From: Christiangramia lutea
Lineage (GTDB): Bacteria; Bacteroidota; Bacteroidia; Flavobacteriales; Flavobacteriaceae
Length of the DNA: 64,000 bases
Direction: 5' to 3'
Assembly: GCF_022489035.1 (NCBI RefSeq)
Contig: NZ_JAKVTV010000006.1
Location: 91,293-155,292, forward strand
The position numbers and the translations under genes are program-made. The notes beneath the pieces are model-generated. The model was not told the origin of the DNA and searched no databases. It worked only from the letters and a program-made list of their open reading frames with translations. Positions 1-9,200 of this stretch are shown piece by piece; the stretch's first letter is position 1, and every line of letters begins with the position of its first letter.

Positions 1-1067
1 TGCAAAATCCTGCAAGTTATGGGGAGTTAAAGCTTACAAACTATTCTATTGGAGCAAGTCACGACCGTATAAAACTTGATAGTGAGACTGCCAGCGATAA
101 TTCAAAGATCACTTCTCTGGATTATTTATCTTTAGCCTTTCCTGTTAGTGATAAAGTTGGAATTGGATTAGGGGTTTTACCTTATACTTCGGTTGGTTAC
201 CGAATCCTCGATATGGATGAAGGTTCTGCCAGTTTGCTAGATGGTAGGGGCGGAATGAACCGAGTTTTTCTCGCTGCCGGCTGGGCAATAACCGAAGAAT
301 TAAGCGTTGGCGTTGATGCTAATTATAATTTTGGTAATTTCCAGAATTCACAAAGTATCAATCGCGAGGAATTGCAATATGGTACAACAGATGTAAATCG
401 TTCTGATATTAAAGGATTTACCTTTAACTTTGGGGTGAACTATCAAAAGGAACTTACTGAAACATTGAAATTGCATGTTTCATCTACCTATGCCCCGGCA
501 ATGGATCTTGATTCAGAGAATTCAAGATCTATTTCTACTGTAGATTTTTCCAGTGGAACTGGGCGAATTATCGACTTTAGGGAGTTGGATTTAAGCGATA
601 CTCAGTTTGAGTTTCCTTCAAAGCTATCTTTTGGTGCTGGTATTGGAGAGATGAATAAATGGTTTGTAGGAGCTGAGTATGCAAATGTTGGCTCTTCGTC
701 TTATGCGGATAGTTTCAGTTTTAGAGGAGATAATGGTGAATATGAAGATGCTTCTGAATTTTCTTTAGGAGGTTTTTATATTCCTAATTATAATTCGTTC
801 ACAAGTTATTTTGAACGAGTTGTTTACAGGGCTGGATTTAGATATGACGAGACCGGTTTAATCGTGAACGACGAATCTATAAATGAGTTTGGCATGTCTT
901 TTGGATTAGGTTTGCCAGTTGGATCAAATTTCTCCAACATTAATCTTGGAATCGAGCTTGGACAGAGAGGTACCATGGACGCCGGATTAATTAGGGAGAA
1001 CTTTTTAAGACTGTCTATAGGCTTGTCTTTAAATGATAAATGGTTCACGAAGAGAAAATTTAATTAA
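1..1067 (+). CDS. Outer membrane protein, FadL/OmpP1-like (5' end outside window)
   Basis: The reading frame is open from base 3, so the gene begins upstream of the window; the first internal Met codon at 213 is not its start. About 354 residues are visible. They alternate polar and hydrophobic residues in the manner of an outer membrane beta-barrel, and an Asn-Pro-Ala-Ser stretch near the visible N-terminus resembles Bacteroidota members of the OmpP1/FadL/TodX family, which move hydrophobic compounds across the outer membrane. The C-terminus (KWFTKRKFN) is typical of flavobacterial relatives as I recall them. It lies 23 bases before a TPR protein and an LptC gene, so it may be part of an envelope biogenesis operon. 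The family assignment is from pattern only; a different barrel family is possible. Confidence 0.65.
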   Translation, partial: QNPASYGELKLTNYSIGASHDRIKLDSETASDNSKITSLDYLSLAFPVSDKVGIGLGVLPYTSVGYRILDMDEGSASLLDGRGGMNRVFLAAGWAITEELSVGVDANYNFGNFQNSQSINREELQYGTTDVNRSDIKGFTFNFGVNYQKELTETLKLHVSSTYAPAMDLDSENSRSISTVDFSSGTGRIIDFRELDLSDTQFEFPSKLSFGAGIGEMNKWFVGAEYANVGSSSYADSFSFRGDNGEYEDASEFSLGGFYIPNYNSFTSYFERVVYRAGFRYDETGLIVNDESINEFGMSFGLGLPVGSNFSNINLGIELGQRGTMDAGLIRENFLRLSIGLSLNDKWFTKRKFN

Positions 1068-1090
1068 CCACTGCAATAACACATAAGAAG

Positions 1091-2464
1091 ATGAAAAAAA
1101 GATTTCTAGCACTATTAACAATTGCCTTGTTAGGTTTAGAGTCTGTAAGTGCACAATCTGGAGATTGTACTACGATGGCTGCATTAGCCTACGATGATGC
1201 TAAAGCGAAAAATTATGATGCTGCTTACCCGGCTTTACAGAAAGTAAGGGAAGAGTGTCCAAAATATAGTCTAGCTACTTACCAGTATCTGGAAAGAGCT
1301 ATCGAGGCTAAGATAGATAAGGCTGAGCAAGGAGATAAAAAGGAATTAGTTGAGGAACTAATTGGAGTTTGGGAGCAAAGACTTGAGCTTTACCCTGAGA
1401 AAACTTCAAAAGGTAAGATCTATTCAGACATAGCTTTGCTTAAATTCGATAATAAGATCGGAAGTAAAGAAGACCAATATAATGCTTTTGATAGAGCTTA
1501 TACCGAAGATAAAGACAACTTTAAAAGTCCAAAAGGTCTTTATGCTTATTTCGACCTGATGGCCGAAATGCAGGATGAAGGGGAGAGAAGTCTTCAAGAT
1601 GTTTTTGATAACTACGATAGAGTTTTCACCAAGATCGAAGAAGAAGAAAATGAAGCTGCAGAAAACCTTGCTCCACTTTTACAGAAGCAGGAAAATGGAG
1701 AAGATCTTACTTCTAAAGAGCAAAAGCAGATCAAGTATGCTGAGATCAACCTTGCTAACTATAGTAAAGTTAAGGAAGCGATAAACGCGAAGCTTGGTGC
1801 GAGAGCAGATTGTGATAACCTGATCCCTCTTTACAGCAAAGACTTTGAAGCTAAAAAATCTGATGTGGCATGGTTGAAAAATGCTAACGCAAGACTTTCA
1901 GCTAAAGACTGTACAGAAGATCCATTATTTATCCAGGTTTCTGAAGCGCTTCACAAACTAGAGCCTTCTGCAAAATCTGCATATTCTTTAGGTCAGCTTG
2001 CTGAATCTGAAGGAAACAGCTCAAAAGCGCTTGAGTACTATAATGAAGCTGCTGAACTTGAAACAAACAAGTCTGATAAAGCGAAGATCTATTATAGAAT
2101 TGCGAATAACTACAAGGATAAAGGTAGTTATGGGCAGGCAAGAAGCTTTTATAGAAAAGCTCTAAACCAGAAGCCTTCTCTTGGTAGTGCATACCTTCAA
2201 ATCGCGAGTATGTATGCCCAGAGTGCAAACAACTGTGGTGAGGATGCATTTAGTAAAAGAGCGGTGTACTGGTTAGCTGCCGATTATGCTTCCAGAGCTG
2301 CGAGAGTAGATCCATCTATCGCCAGCAACGCAAATCAGGCTGCTGCTGCATATAGAGGTAGAGCTCCACAGAAATCTGATGTATTCCAGTCTAGTAAAAA
2401 TGCTGGAGACGCGATCTCTATTGGATGCTGGATCGGTGAGACTGTTCGTATCCCGAGCCTATAA
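1091..2464 (+). CDS. Exported tetratricopeptide repeat protein
   Basis: The 457-residue protein starts with a clear signal peptide (residues 1-22, ending SVSAQ), so it is exported to the periplasm. Residues about 294-364 hold two good TPR units with the usual small and aromatic positions, and weaker helical repeats precede and follow them. A Lys/Glu-rich segment at about 180-220 is likely a coiled coil. Five or more Cys are scattered in the mature protein. TPR proteins are scaffolds for protein-protein contacts; the partner is unknown. It sits directly between an outer membrane protein and lptC, whose ATG immediately follows this stop codon, so translation is probably coupled and the role is likely in envelope assembly. 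Confidence 0.85.
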   Translation: MKKRFLALLTIALLGLESVSAQSGDCTTMAALAYDDAKAKNYDAAYPALQKVREECPKYSLATYQYLERAIEAKIDKAEQGDKKELVEELIGVWEQRLELYPEKTSKGKIYSDIALLKFDNKIGSKEDQYNAFDRAYTEDKDNFKSPKGLYAYFDLMAEMQDEGERSLQDVFDNYDRVFTKIEEEENEAAENLAPLLQKQENGEDLTSKEQKQIKYAEINLANYSKVKEAINAKLGARADCDNLIPLYSKDFEAKKSDVAWLKNANARLSAKDCTEDPLFIQVSEALHKLEPSAKSAYSLGQLAESEGNSSKALEYYNEAAELETNKSDKAKIYYRIANNYKDKGSYGQARSFYRKALNQKPSLGSAYLQIASMYAQSANNCGEDAFSKRAVYWLAADYASRAARVDPSIASNANQAAAAYRGRAPQKSDVFQSSKNAGDAISIGCWIGETVRIPSL

Positions 2465-3034
2465 ATGAAACTCACATATAGCAATATAATTTCAGGCATT
2501 GTCACGCTCATAGGCGTGACAATGCTTTTTTCATGCGAAGGTAATTTGCAGGAGGTGAGAGCTTTTAGCTTGGAGGAAGACGCTCCACAGGCAATCGCCG
2601 AAGGCATCAATTTAAAATTTACAGATTCCGGCAGGCTGGTGGCGAACCTTAGGAGTCCTAAAATGCTGGATTATACCAATAAGGCTTTCCCGTATCGTGA
2701 ATTTCCAGATGGAGTTCAGGTAGAGTTCTTTGATGAGCAGAATAAAAAAAATACGGTAGATGCAGATTATGGGATCGTCTATGAACAGACCAACCTGATA
2801 GACCTTCAGGGAAATGTAGTTATTCATACTGCAGATAGTACAAAATTAGAAGCCAGTCAGATTTTTTGGGATCAGGAGCGAAACTGGATATTTACAGATA
2901 AGCCAAATACTATTAGGTTTCCTGATGGTTCCTTTACCGATGATCTTGGTTTTGATTCTAATCAGGATTTCAGTAATTTTCGTTCAAGAACTAATACAGG
3001 TATACAAGTTATAGAAGAAGAAAAGGATGAATAA
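2465..3034 (+). CDS. lptC: LptC-like LPS export lipoprotein
   Basis: This 189-residue protein has a lipoprotein signal with lipobox LFSC (Cys24). The mature part matches the LptC/YrbK pattern: repeated short beta strands around QGNVVIHTADSTKLEA and WDQERNWIFTD. LptC is the bitopic or anchored periplasmic part of the Lpt bridge that receives LPS from the LptBFG ABC transporter and passes it to LptA. A lipid-anchored rather than transmembrane form is common in Bacteroidota. The ATG starts on the base after the stop of the TPR gene, and its 3' end overlaps the next small gene by 8 bases, so the three are translationally coupled. LpxB, further along, acts in the same lipid A/LPS pathway. Confidence 0.85.
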   Translation: MKLTYSNIISGIVTLIGVTMLFSCEGNLQEVRAFSLEEDAPQAIAEGINLKFTDSGRLVANLRSPKMLDYTNKAFPYREFPDGVQVEFFDEQNKKNTVDADYGIVYEQTNLIDLQGNVVIHTADSTKLEASQIFWDQERNWIFTDKPNTIRFPDGSFTDDLGFDSNQDFSNFRSRTNTGIQVIEEEKDE

Positions 3035-3218
3035 GTTTTTTAGATATTTTGAGTATGCGTACCTGTTTTTCGCAGCATTCTTCATTTTTGAAGCGATAAG
3101 AATATGGAATACTGAAAGGAATAGGGCATATTTATTCCTGTTTTTTGTTTGTATCGCTATTTTTATGTACTTCTTTAAGAGGCGCTTCAGGCGTAAATAT
3201 GAAGATCGCAATAAATAA
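3027..3218 (+). CDS. Small two-helix membrane protein
   Basis: A 63-residue peptide with two predicted membrane helices (about residues 8-24 and 33-50) and a strongly basic tail (KRRFRRKYEDRNK) that should stay in the cytosol. It overlaps the end of lptC by 8 bases and ends 5 bases before the CNNM gene, so it is tightly embedded in the operon; this context is the best evidence that it is real. I do not recognise a named family. Partnership with the LptC or CNNM product is only a guess from position. Confidence 0.7.
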   Translation: MNKFFRYFEYAYLFFAAFFIFEAIRIWNTERNRAYLFLFFVCIAIFMYFFKRRFRRKYEDRNK

Positions 3219-3223
3219 CCTGA

Positions 3224-4510
3224 ATGGAGGTTGATATAATAATTATAATTTGCTCTCTACTGCTTTCTGCATTTTTCTCAGGGATGGAGATTGCGTACGT
3301 GTCTTCAAATAAGATCTTCATTGAGATCGAAAAAAGACAGAATGATTTTCTGGCTAAGGTTCTAAAAAGACTTACTAAAAAACCTTCCAAATTTATAGCA
3401 ACCATGCTTGTGGGTAATAATATTGCCCTGGTAGTTTATGGTTTTTTTATGGGTGATCTTTTGATGACCTGGTTAAGTGGTATTGAAACCGATAGTGGTT
3501 TTGTGAAGTATCTCATATCAGATCTTAGTCTGCTTACCCAAACCGTAATCTCAACCTTGATTATTCTTCTTACAGCTGAATTTCTTCCTAAGGTTTTCTT
3601 TCAGATTTACGCAAACAGCATGTTGAAATTCTTTGCTGTACCGGCCTATATCTTTTATATCATTTTCAGCTTTGTTTCATCGTTCGTTATATGGATTTCA
3701 GATATTATCCTGAAGCGATTCTTTAAAACTGAAGGAGATGAGGTGCAGTTGGCTTTCAGTAAAGTGGAATTAGGGAATTTCATTAGTGAGCAAATGGAAA
3801 CGGTAGAGGAGCACGAGGACGTAGATAGTGAGATACAGATCTTTCAGAATGCTCTTTCCTTTTCAGATATTAAAGCCAGGGAAGTAATGATCCCGCGAAC
3901 AGAGATCATTGCAGTAGATCAAAACCAGGCGCCAAACGACCTTATTGAAACCTTCACCGAAACCGGGCTTTCAAAACTGCTGGTTTATAATGAAACCATA
4001 GATGATATTATTGGTTATGTGCATTCCTTTGAACTTTTTAAAAGGCCAAAATCTATAAAATCTATTTTGTTGCCGGTGATCTTTGTTCCGGAAACCATGT
4101 GGATCAAAGATGTGCTTAATATTCTAATTAAGAAGCGGAAGAGTATCGCCGTGGTAATTGACGAGTATGGTGGTACCAGTGGTATGATGACCGTAGAGGA
4201 TATCGTGGAGGAGCTTTTTGGGGAGATCGAAGACGAACATGATTCTGCCGTAATGATCGAAGAGAAGCTTGAAGAGAATCACTATAAGTTTTCGGCAAGG
4301 CTGGAAGTAGATTATCTAAATGAGATCTATAAAGTAAATATTCCTGTAGGTGAAAACTACGAGACTTTAAGTGGTTTTATTGTAAACCATACTGAAGAAA
4401 TTCCGCAACAGGAAGAGGTGATCCAGATCGAAGAATTCGAAATAAAAATTCTTGAAACTTCCAATACCAAAATCGAATTGGTAGAGCTGAAAATCAATCC
4501 TGAAGATTAA
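3224..4510 (+). CDS. CNNM/HlyC (TlyC-type) membrane protein with CBS pair
   Basis: The 428-residue protein has the standard order of the CNNM/CorC family: an N-terminal DUF21 membrane domain of about four hydrophobic segments (residues 1-170), a CBS pair (about 205-330, containing MIPRTEI and DEYGGTSGMMTVEDIVEELFG), and a C-terminal CorC_HlyC domain (about 345-425). Members are called hemolysin-related for historical reasons; characterised relatives act in Mg2+ or Co2+ transport and resistance. In flavobacteria a gene of this family often lies between lptC and a PpiD-like foldase, as here. The substrate cannot be read from the sequence. Confidence 0.88.
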   Translation: MEVDIIIIICSLLLSAFFSGMEIAYVSSNKIFIEIEKRQNDFLAKVLKRLTKKPSKFIATMLVGNNIALVVYGFFMGDLLMTWLSGIETDSGFVKYLISDLSLLTQTVISTLIILLTAEFLPKVFFQIYANSMLKFFAVPAYIFYIIFSFVSSFVIWISDIILKRFFKTEGDEVQLAFSKVELGNFISEQMETVEEHEDVDSEIQIFQNALSFSDIKAREVMIPRTEIIAVDQNQAPNDLIETFTETGLSKLLVYNETIDDIIGYVHSFELFKRPKSIKSILLPVIFVPETMWIKDVLNILIKKRKSIAVVIDEYGGTSGMMTVEDIVEELFGEIEDEHDSAVMIEEKLEENHYKFSARLEVDYLNEIYKVNIPVGENYETLSGFIVNHTEEIPQQEEVIQIEEFEIKILETSNTKIELVELKINPED

Positions 4511-4604
4511 ATTCTGAAAGTTAAGAATTTGCTAATTTTAAATTTTATTATTAGGCTAAAAACCTTATTTTCGCCCCCTATATTTTGACAAATTATACAT
4601 TCAA

Positions 4605-6725
4605 ATGGCAGTATTAAATAAAATCAGACAAAGGTCTGTTTTCTTGATTATCATTATCGCGTTGGCCCTATTTTCTTTCGTATTGGCCGATGTTATTAGA
4701 AACGGAGGGCTTAGCTCGCAGAATTCTCAGAACGTAATTGCTACGGTAAACGGTGAAGAAATTGGAAGAGAAGAATTTGCCCGTGAAGTGGAAGCATTTG
4801 AAAGAAATATGGGTAGAAATGTAAGTACTACTCAGGCTGTAAACCGTATCTGGGATCAGAAGTTAAGAGAAGTGATCCTTGAAGAGCAGGTGGAAGATTT
4901 AGGAATTAGAGCCGGGGAAGGACAGATCACAAGTCTTGTTCGAAGCCAGATGGCTGGAAATCCTAATTTCACAAATGAAGCTGGAATGTTCGATGAGAAC
5001 AGACTAAGGGAATATGTTGCTAACCTAAAGGAGACTTCTCCACAGGCTTACGAGCAGTGGCAACAATTTACCTCAAACCTTGCAAAAACTGCCAAGTTGA
5101 ATACTTACTATAATATGGTGAGTGCAGGTGTTGGGGCTACTCTTCTTGAAGGAGAGCAGGCATACAGACTTCAGAATGACAATATCAACATGAAGTTTGT
5201 ACAAATCCCTTACTCTTCCATTCCAGATTCTGAAGTTGAAGTAACTAAGTCTGATATTAAATCTTATGTTGAAGATCACAAAGCTCGTTTCGAAACTGAT
5301 GCTTCAAGAAGTCTTCAATATGTGATCTTTAATGAAAGTGCGTCTTCTGAAGATAAATCTGACGCAAAGGAAGCAATTAGTTCTCTTAGAGGTGAGCGTG
5401 TAGAGTACAATGCAGCAATTGGCGCTAATGATACACTTCCAGGATTTGATAATACTGAAGATTATGCTGATTTCATCAGCAATAATTCAGATCTTCCTTT
5501 CGAAGACAGGTTTAAATTCAGAAATGATTTCACCGGGAAGAATGCGGAAGCCATCTTCAACCTGAATGAAGGTGAAACTTTTGGGCCTTATGAAGAAAAT
5601 GGATACTGGAAGTTAAGTAAAGTGGTTGAGACCAAAACTATCCCAGATTCTGTAAAAGCAAGTCATATTCTTATCGCTTATGAAGGAACCCAATTAGGCG
5701 CTGGTTCTGGAAGAACTAAAGCTGAAGCTGAGGCGTTAGCAGATAGTCTTGCTGGTGTTGTGAGAAATGATAAAGACAAATTTGCTGAAATCGCTTCAGA
5801 ATTTTCAGCAGATACTTCAAATAAAGAAGAAGGTGGAGATCTTGGATACTTTACTCCTGGAATGATGATCCCTGCTTTTGAAAACTACGTTTTTGATAAT
5901 TCAACAGGAGATATAGGGGTTGTGGAAACTCCAATTGGTTACCACGTGATCTCTATAGATGAGCAAACCGATGCTGCCAGAGCGGTGAAGGTTGCGACTA
6001 TCGCCAGAGAGATTGAAGCTTCAGAAAAGACTATGAACGATCTTTTTAATGAAGTGACCAAATTTGAAATTTCAGCTTCAGAAGGTGATTTTTCAGAAGT
6101 TGCCAAAGAAGGAAGCTACGAAGTACTTACTGTGAAAGATATCAAGGCGCTTGAGGAGAATATTCCTGGTGCTGGTGCTCAGAGAAGAGTAGTGCAGTGG
6201 GCATTTGGCGATGAAGCTAAAGTTGGTGATGTAAGAAGATTTGATACTAATAATGGTTATATCGTAGCTCAACTAACTTCTAAAAAGGATAAAGGCTTAA
6301 TGAGTGTAGAGGAGGCTTCTTCTATAGTTACTCCAATTATCAAGAAAGAAAAGAAAGCTGAGATCATTAAGGAAAGACTTAAAGGAAGTACGCTTCAGGA
6401 GATCGCAAGTAATCAGGGTGTAAGTGTTCAAACGGCAGATGCGGTTAACCTTAGTAGTCCTACCCTTGCTGGTGCAGGAGAAGAGCCGGAAGTAGTTGGA
6501 GCTGTTTTTTCTTTAGAGACAGGAAAAGTTAGTGAGCCAATCGCTGGTGAGAAAGGTGTTTATGTAGCCGAGCTGGTTAGCAAATTTGAAGCTCCAGAGA
6601 TGGATTCTTATAAGAGTTATGCTCAACAGGAAAGTGCTGCAAGAAGAGTACAGGCTACGTCAAGAGTATTTGAAGCTTTAAAGAATAAAGCTGAAATTGA
6701 AGATAACAGATCAAGGTTCTACTAG
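4605..6725 (+). CDS. PpiD/SurA-like periplasmic peptidyl-prolyl isomerase
   Basis: The 706-residue protein has one N-terminal membrane anchor (about residues 11-30) after a short basic cytosolic tip, then a SurA_N-type chaperone region (about 40-190), one recognisable parvulin (Rotamase) domain at about 351-453 containing KASHILIAYEG, GGDLGYFTPG and PIGYHVISI, and a C-terminal region with weaker parvulin similarity up to about 690. This is the PpiD layout: an inner-membrane-anchored foldase assisting outer membrane and periplasmic proteins leaving the Sec translocon. It is separated from the CNNM gene by 94 AT-rich bases and ends just before a strong bidirectional terminator. Confidence 0.9.
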   Translation: MAVLNKIRQRSVFLIIIIALALFSFVLADVIRNGGLSSQNSQNVIATVNGEEIGREEFAREVEAFERNMGRNVSTTQAVNRIWDQKLREVILEEQVEDLGIRAGEGQITSLVRSQMAGNPNFTNEAGMFDENRLREYVANLKETSPQAYEQWQQFTSNLAKTAKLNTYYNMVSAGVGATLLEGEQAYRLQNDNINMKFVQIPYSSIPDSEVEVTKSDIKSYVEDHKARFETDASRSLQYVIFNESASSEDKSDAKEAISSLRGERVEYNAAIGANDTLPGFDNTEDYADFISNNSDLPFEDRFKFRNDFTGKNAEAIFNLNEGETFGPYEENGYWKLSKVVETKTIPDSVKASHILIAYEGTQLGAGSGRTKAEAEALADSLAGVVRNDKDKFAEIASEFSADTSNKEEGGDLGYFTPGMMIPAFENYVFDNSTGDIGVVETPIGYHVISIDEQTDAARAVKVATIAREIEASEKTMNDLFNEVTKFEISASEGDFSEVAKEGSYEVLTVKDIKALEENIPGAGAQRRVVQWAFGDEAKVGDVRRFDTNNGYIVAQLTSKKDKGLMSVEEASSIVTPIIKKEKKAEIIKERLKGSTLQEIASNQGVSVQTADAVNLSSPTLAGAGEEPEVVGAVFSLETGKVSEPIAGEKGVYVAELVSKFEAPEMDSYKSYAQQESAARRVQATSRVFEALKNKAEIEDNRSRFY

Positions 6726-6750
6726 GAAACAGGACCTATTATAAAACTGA

Positions 6751-6774
6751 AAACCTCACCAAATGGTGAGGTTT
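6751..6774. terminator. Bidirectional terminator between ppiD-like gene and GHMP kinase
   Basis: A perfect 10-base stem (AAACCTCACC / GGTGAGGTTT) with a 4-base loop is followed by a T run on the + strand and preceded by an A run, so it can end transcription from both convergent genes. Confidence 0.9.
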
Positions 6775-6776
6775 TT

Positions 6777-7700
6777 TCATTTAATGAGTTCAGAGTAATT
6801 AAAGATTGTGTTGTAACCTCTCCGTCTGAAATATTCTTTCTCGTCCTCTCTTCCGGTAGCCATGATGAAATCTCCGCCCCAGCCTCCAAGGCTTTTAATC
6901 AGCTTTGGGTAGTCCTGGAAAAGCTGTGTTTTTATTCTCGGGAGATTAATAGCTTTTGAAATCAGGGTTTCATGAGCTTTTAGAAGCATCTCAAATTCCG
7001 CGAGATGTTCAGATTTTATGACCTGTTCGGTTATTCCAGAGATCTTTTCCACCAGCTCTTCTCTATTTTTAATCGTCTGTTGTTTGTAATGAGCAATAGC
7101 CTCTCGGCTATTTTGTTTTCGATTCAGATAAACGAAGAATAGATCATCTTTAAAAACTGGGTTGAAATCTGCAGTAAAAGAAGAAGGTCCGTTTTTTGTC
7201 AATTGAAAACTAACCGGATGCTGACTTCCTGCTACAGCAATATCATAACCGCTTCCGCCGAAACTGCTTTCAAGCAATTTATAAGGATCGATATTAAGCC
7301 ACTGGGCGAGATTCGAAATAAGAGTAGAGGAGGTTCCGAGGCCCCATTTCCGGTTGAAATCTAAAACCGTTGTGATGTTGTAGCCATTATCTAAAAATGC
7401 CTTAGAGTTCAACTGGTAAGCCGAAATAAATATTTGCTGTAGTCTTTTTTCTATTTCAGCAGTTTCTGGCTCATTGTTAGTGGAAATGATGTTGAATTTT
7501 CCTTTGTCTATTCTTATTTGAGTCTGAAACCAGGTATCACCTTTTTCATCAATGCCCTTCCAGTCAATTAGGTTTGGTTCACCTTGATCAACTCGCATTT
7601 CCTGCCCCTTTGAGGTGGGTACTGCTAAAGATTTTGCGCCGTCAAGAACCGCATATTCTCCTGTGATTAAAAGTTTTCCATTGCTTCTGAATTGTAGCAT
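6777..7700 (-). CDS. GYDIA-type GHMP kinase (probable mevalonate-pathway kinase)
   Basis: The 307-residue protein carries GHMP kinase hallmarks: GKLLITGEYAVLDG at residues 8-21, the ATP-loop motif GLGTSS at 120-125, GGSGYDIA at 148-155, and a C-terminal GGWGGDF motif near 275. The GYDIA motif defines a Bacteroidota subgroup of mevalonate/phosphomevalonate-like kinases. Its ATG overlaps the stop of the HMG-CoA reductase gene by one base (TAATG), so the two are co-translated; this favours a step in the mevalonate route to isoprenoids. Whether it phosphorylates mevalonate or phosphomevalonate cannot be decided from the sequence. Other pathway enzymes are not in the window. Confidence 0.85.
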   Translation of the reverse strand: MLQFRSNGKLLITGEYAVLDGAKSLAVPTSKGQEMRVDQGEPNLIDWKGIDEKGDTWFQTQIRIDKGKFNIISTNNEPETAEIEKRLQQIFISAYQLNSKAFLDNGYNITTVLDFNRKWGLGTSSTLISNLAQWLNIDPYKLLESSFGGSGYDIAVAGSQHPVSFQLTKNGPSSFTADFNPVFKDDLFFVYLNRKQNSREAIAHYKQQTIKNREELVEKISGITEQVIKSEHLAEFEMLLKAHETLISKAINLPRIKTQLFQDYPKLIKSLGGWGGDFIMATGREDEKEYFRRRGYNTIFNYSELIK

Positions 7701-9016
7701 TAAGATCTTATTTTTTCCAGTTGTTCAATTACACTGCTGTGCGTGATAGTATGATGGGTGAAGAATTCTACCATTTCTTCCTTTTCTTTTTCCGTCGCCT
7801 GGTTTTGATTAAGAATGTTCATCAGGTGCATTTTCATGTGTCCCTGCTGAATTCCTGTAGTAATTAGTGATCTTAGTGCGGCGAAATTCTGAGCAAGTCC
7901 TGCGACCGCAGTGATCTCCATCAGTTCACTGGCCGAAGGCCTCTGAAGTATATCCAGGGCAAGTTTAACCAGTGGGTGAAGACTTGTGAGTCCGCCAACG
8001 GTTCCCAGGGCAAGAGGTATTTCCATCCAAAATGTGAATATTCCGTTTTCGACCTTTGCGTGAGTAAGACTGGAATACCTTCCATTTCTTGAAGCATAAG
8101 CGTGAACTCCGGCTTCAACGGCTCTAAAATCATTTCCTGTAGCGAGTACAACGGCATCAATTCCGTTCATTACTCCCTTGTTGTGGGTGACAGCTCTGTA
8201 AGGTTCAACCGCGGCAATTTTAACGGCCTGCACAAATTTCCTGGCAAATTCCGCTCCGCTTAGTTCGCTGCCTTCAGATAGATCTTCTACCGGGCAGGAC
8301 ACTTCTGCTCTTACTGTACATTCCGGCACATAATTGGAAAGTATGCTCATGATCACTTCCAGTTCTTTTTCCTTATCGGAAAAATCAGGATTTTTCATGG
8401 TTTCATCCTTAAGGACCTCGGCAAATTTTTCAAGACAGGAATTAATGAAATTAGCACCCATGGAATCCCTGGTGTCAAAATGCACAAATAGCTGGTAGTA
8501 GTTTTCCAGCTCGTCTGTTTTATCGATAAGATTGATATCAAGTATCCCGCCACCTCTTTTTTCCATGTTTCGGGTGATGGGTTTAACCGCTTCTCTGAGT
8601 TTCGGCTCAATATTTGTAACCAATGTGTCGAGCTTGGAGAAATCCCCCTGAAAAAGGAAATGTACCTGGCCGATCTTTTTATTATTGATCACCCTGGCTT
8701 TAAAACCTCCTCTTTCGTTCCAGAATTTTGCCGCTTTACTGGCGGCTGCAACAACGGAACTTTCTTCAATCGCCATAGGCAATACGTGGTATTTGCCATT
8801 AATCTGGAAATTTGGCGCCAGGCCTAATGGAAGGTAGAAGTTTGAAACGGTGTTTTCAATAAATTCATCGTGAAGTTTCTGTAATTCGTTATCGTCGTTC
8901 CAATACTGCTTAAGGACTGAGATGGCTTTTTGATCCTCATGAAGGTAATTTGCAGCCAGCCATTTAATTTTCTCATTCTTACTAAGTTTCGAAAATCCGT
9001 TTACGGGCTTTGTCAT
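7700..9016 (-). CDS. mvaA: Hydroxymethylglutaryl-CoA reductase, class II
   Basis: The 438-residue protein has the size and motifs of class II (soluble, bacterial) HMG-CoA reductases: an ENxxxxxxLPLG-type N-terminal motif at about 54-65, an acidic pair Glu84/85 in the catalytic Glu motif, Lys280 in HNKGVMNG, Asp296 in TGND and His393 in QGHMKMH. It reduces HMG-CoA to mevalonate in the biosynthetic direction, or the reverse in catabolic relatives; the linked GHMP kinase argues for biosynthesis here. The protein is cytosolic. The next gene overlaps by one base. A TATCTTTG element lies upstream on the same strand. Confidence 0.95.
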   Translation of the reverse strand: MTKPVNGFSKLSKNEKIKWLAANYLHEDQKAISVLKQYWNDDNELQKLHDEFIENTVSNFYLPLGLAPNFQINGKYHVLPMAIEESSVVAAASKAAKFWNERGGFKARVINNKKIGQVHFLFQGDFSKLDTLVTNIEPKLREAVKPITRNMEKRGGGILDINLIDKTDELENYYQLFVHFDTRDSMGANFINSCLEKFAEVLKDETMKNPDFSDKEKELEVIMSILSNYVPECTVRAEVSCPVEDLSEGSELSGAEFARKFVQAVKIAAVEPYRAVTHNKGVMNGIDAVVLATGNDFRAVEAGVHAYASRNGRYSSLTHAKVENGIFTFWMEIPLALGTVGGLTSLHPLVKLALDILQRPSASELMEITAVAGLAQNFAALRSLITTGIQQGHMKMHLMNILNQNQATEKEKEEMVEFFTHHTITHSSVIEQLEKIRS

Positions 9017-9037
9017 TTTTTAGGTATTTCAGGTGGT

Positions 9038-9045
9038 CAAAGATA
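9038..9045 (-). promoter_or_regulatory. -7 element upstream of HMG-CoA reductase
   Basis: Read on the minus strand this is TATCTTTG, an exact match to the Bacteroidota -7 consensus TAnnTTTG, 22 bases upstream of the start codon. I saw no TTG at the expected -33 distance, so only half of the promoter is supported. Confidence 0.5.
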
Positions 9046-9200
9046 CAAAGCATATTTTTTAGAGACTTATAAAAAGGTCTGGATGAAGTAGGTAAAGTCG
9101 AATTTTTCTTAACAGATTGTTAGTATTTAACAAACCGGCATGGTCATTTTTTGGTTAAATTTTAGTAAACTTGGCCTGCATTAAATTTTTTGTAATATTT

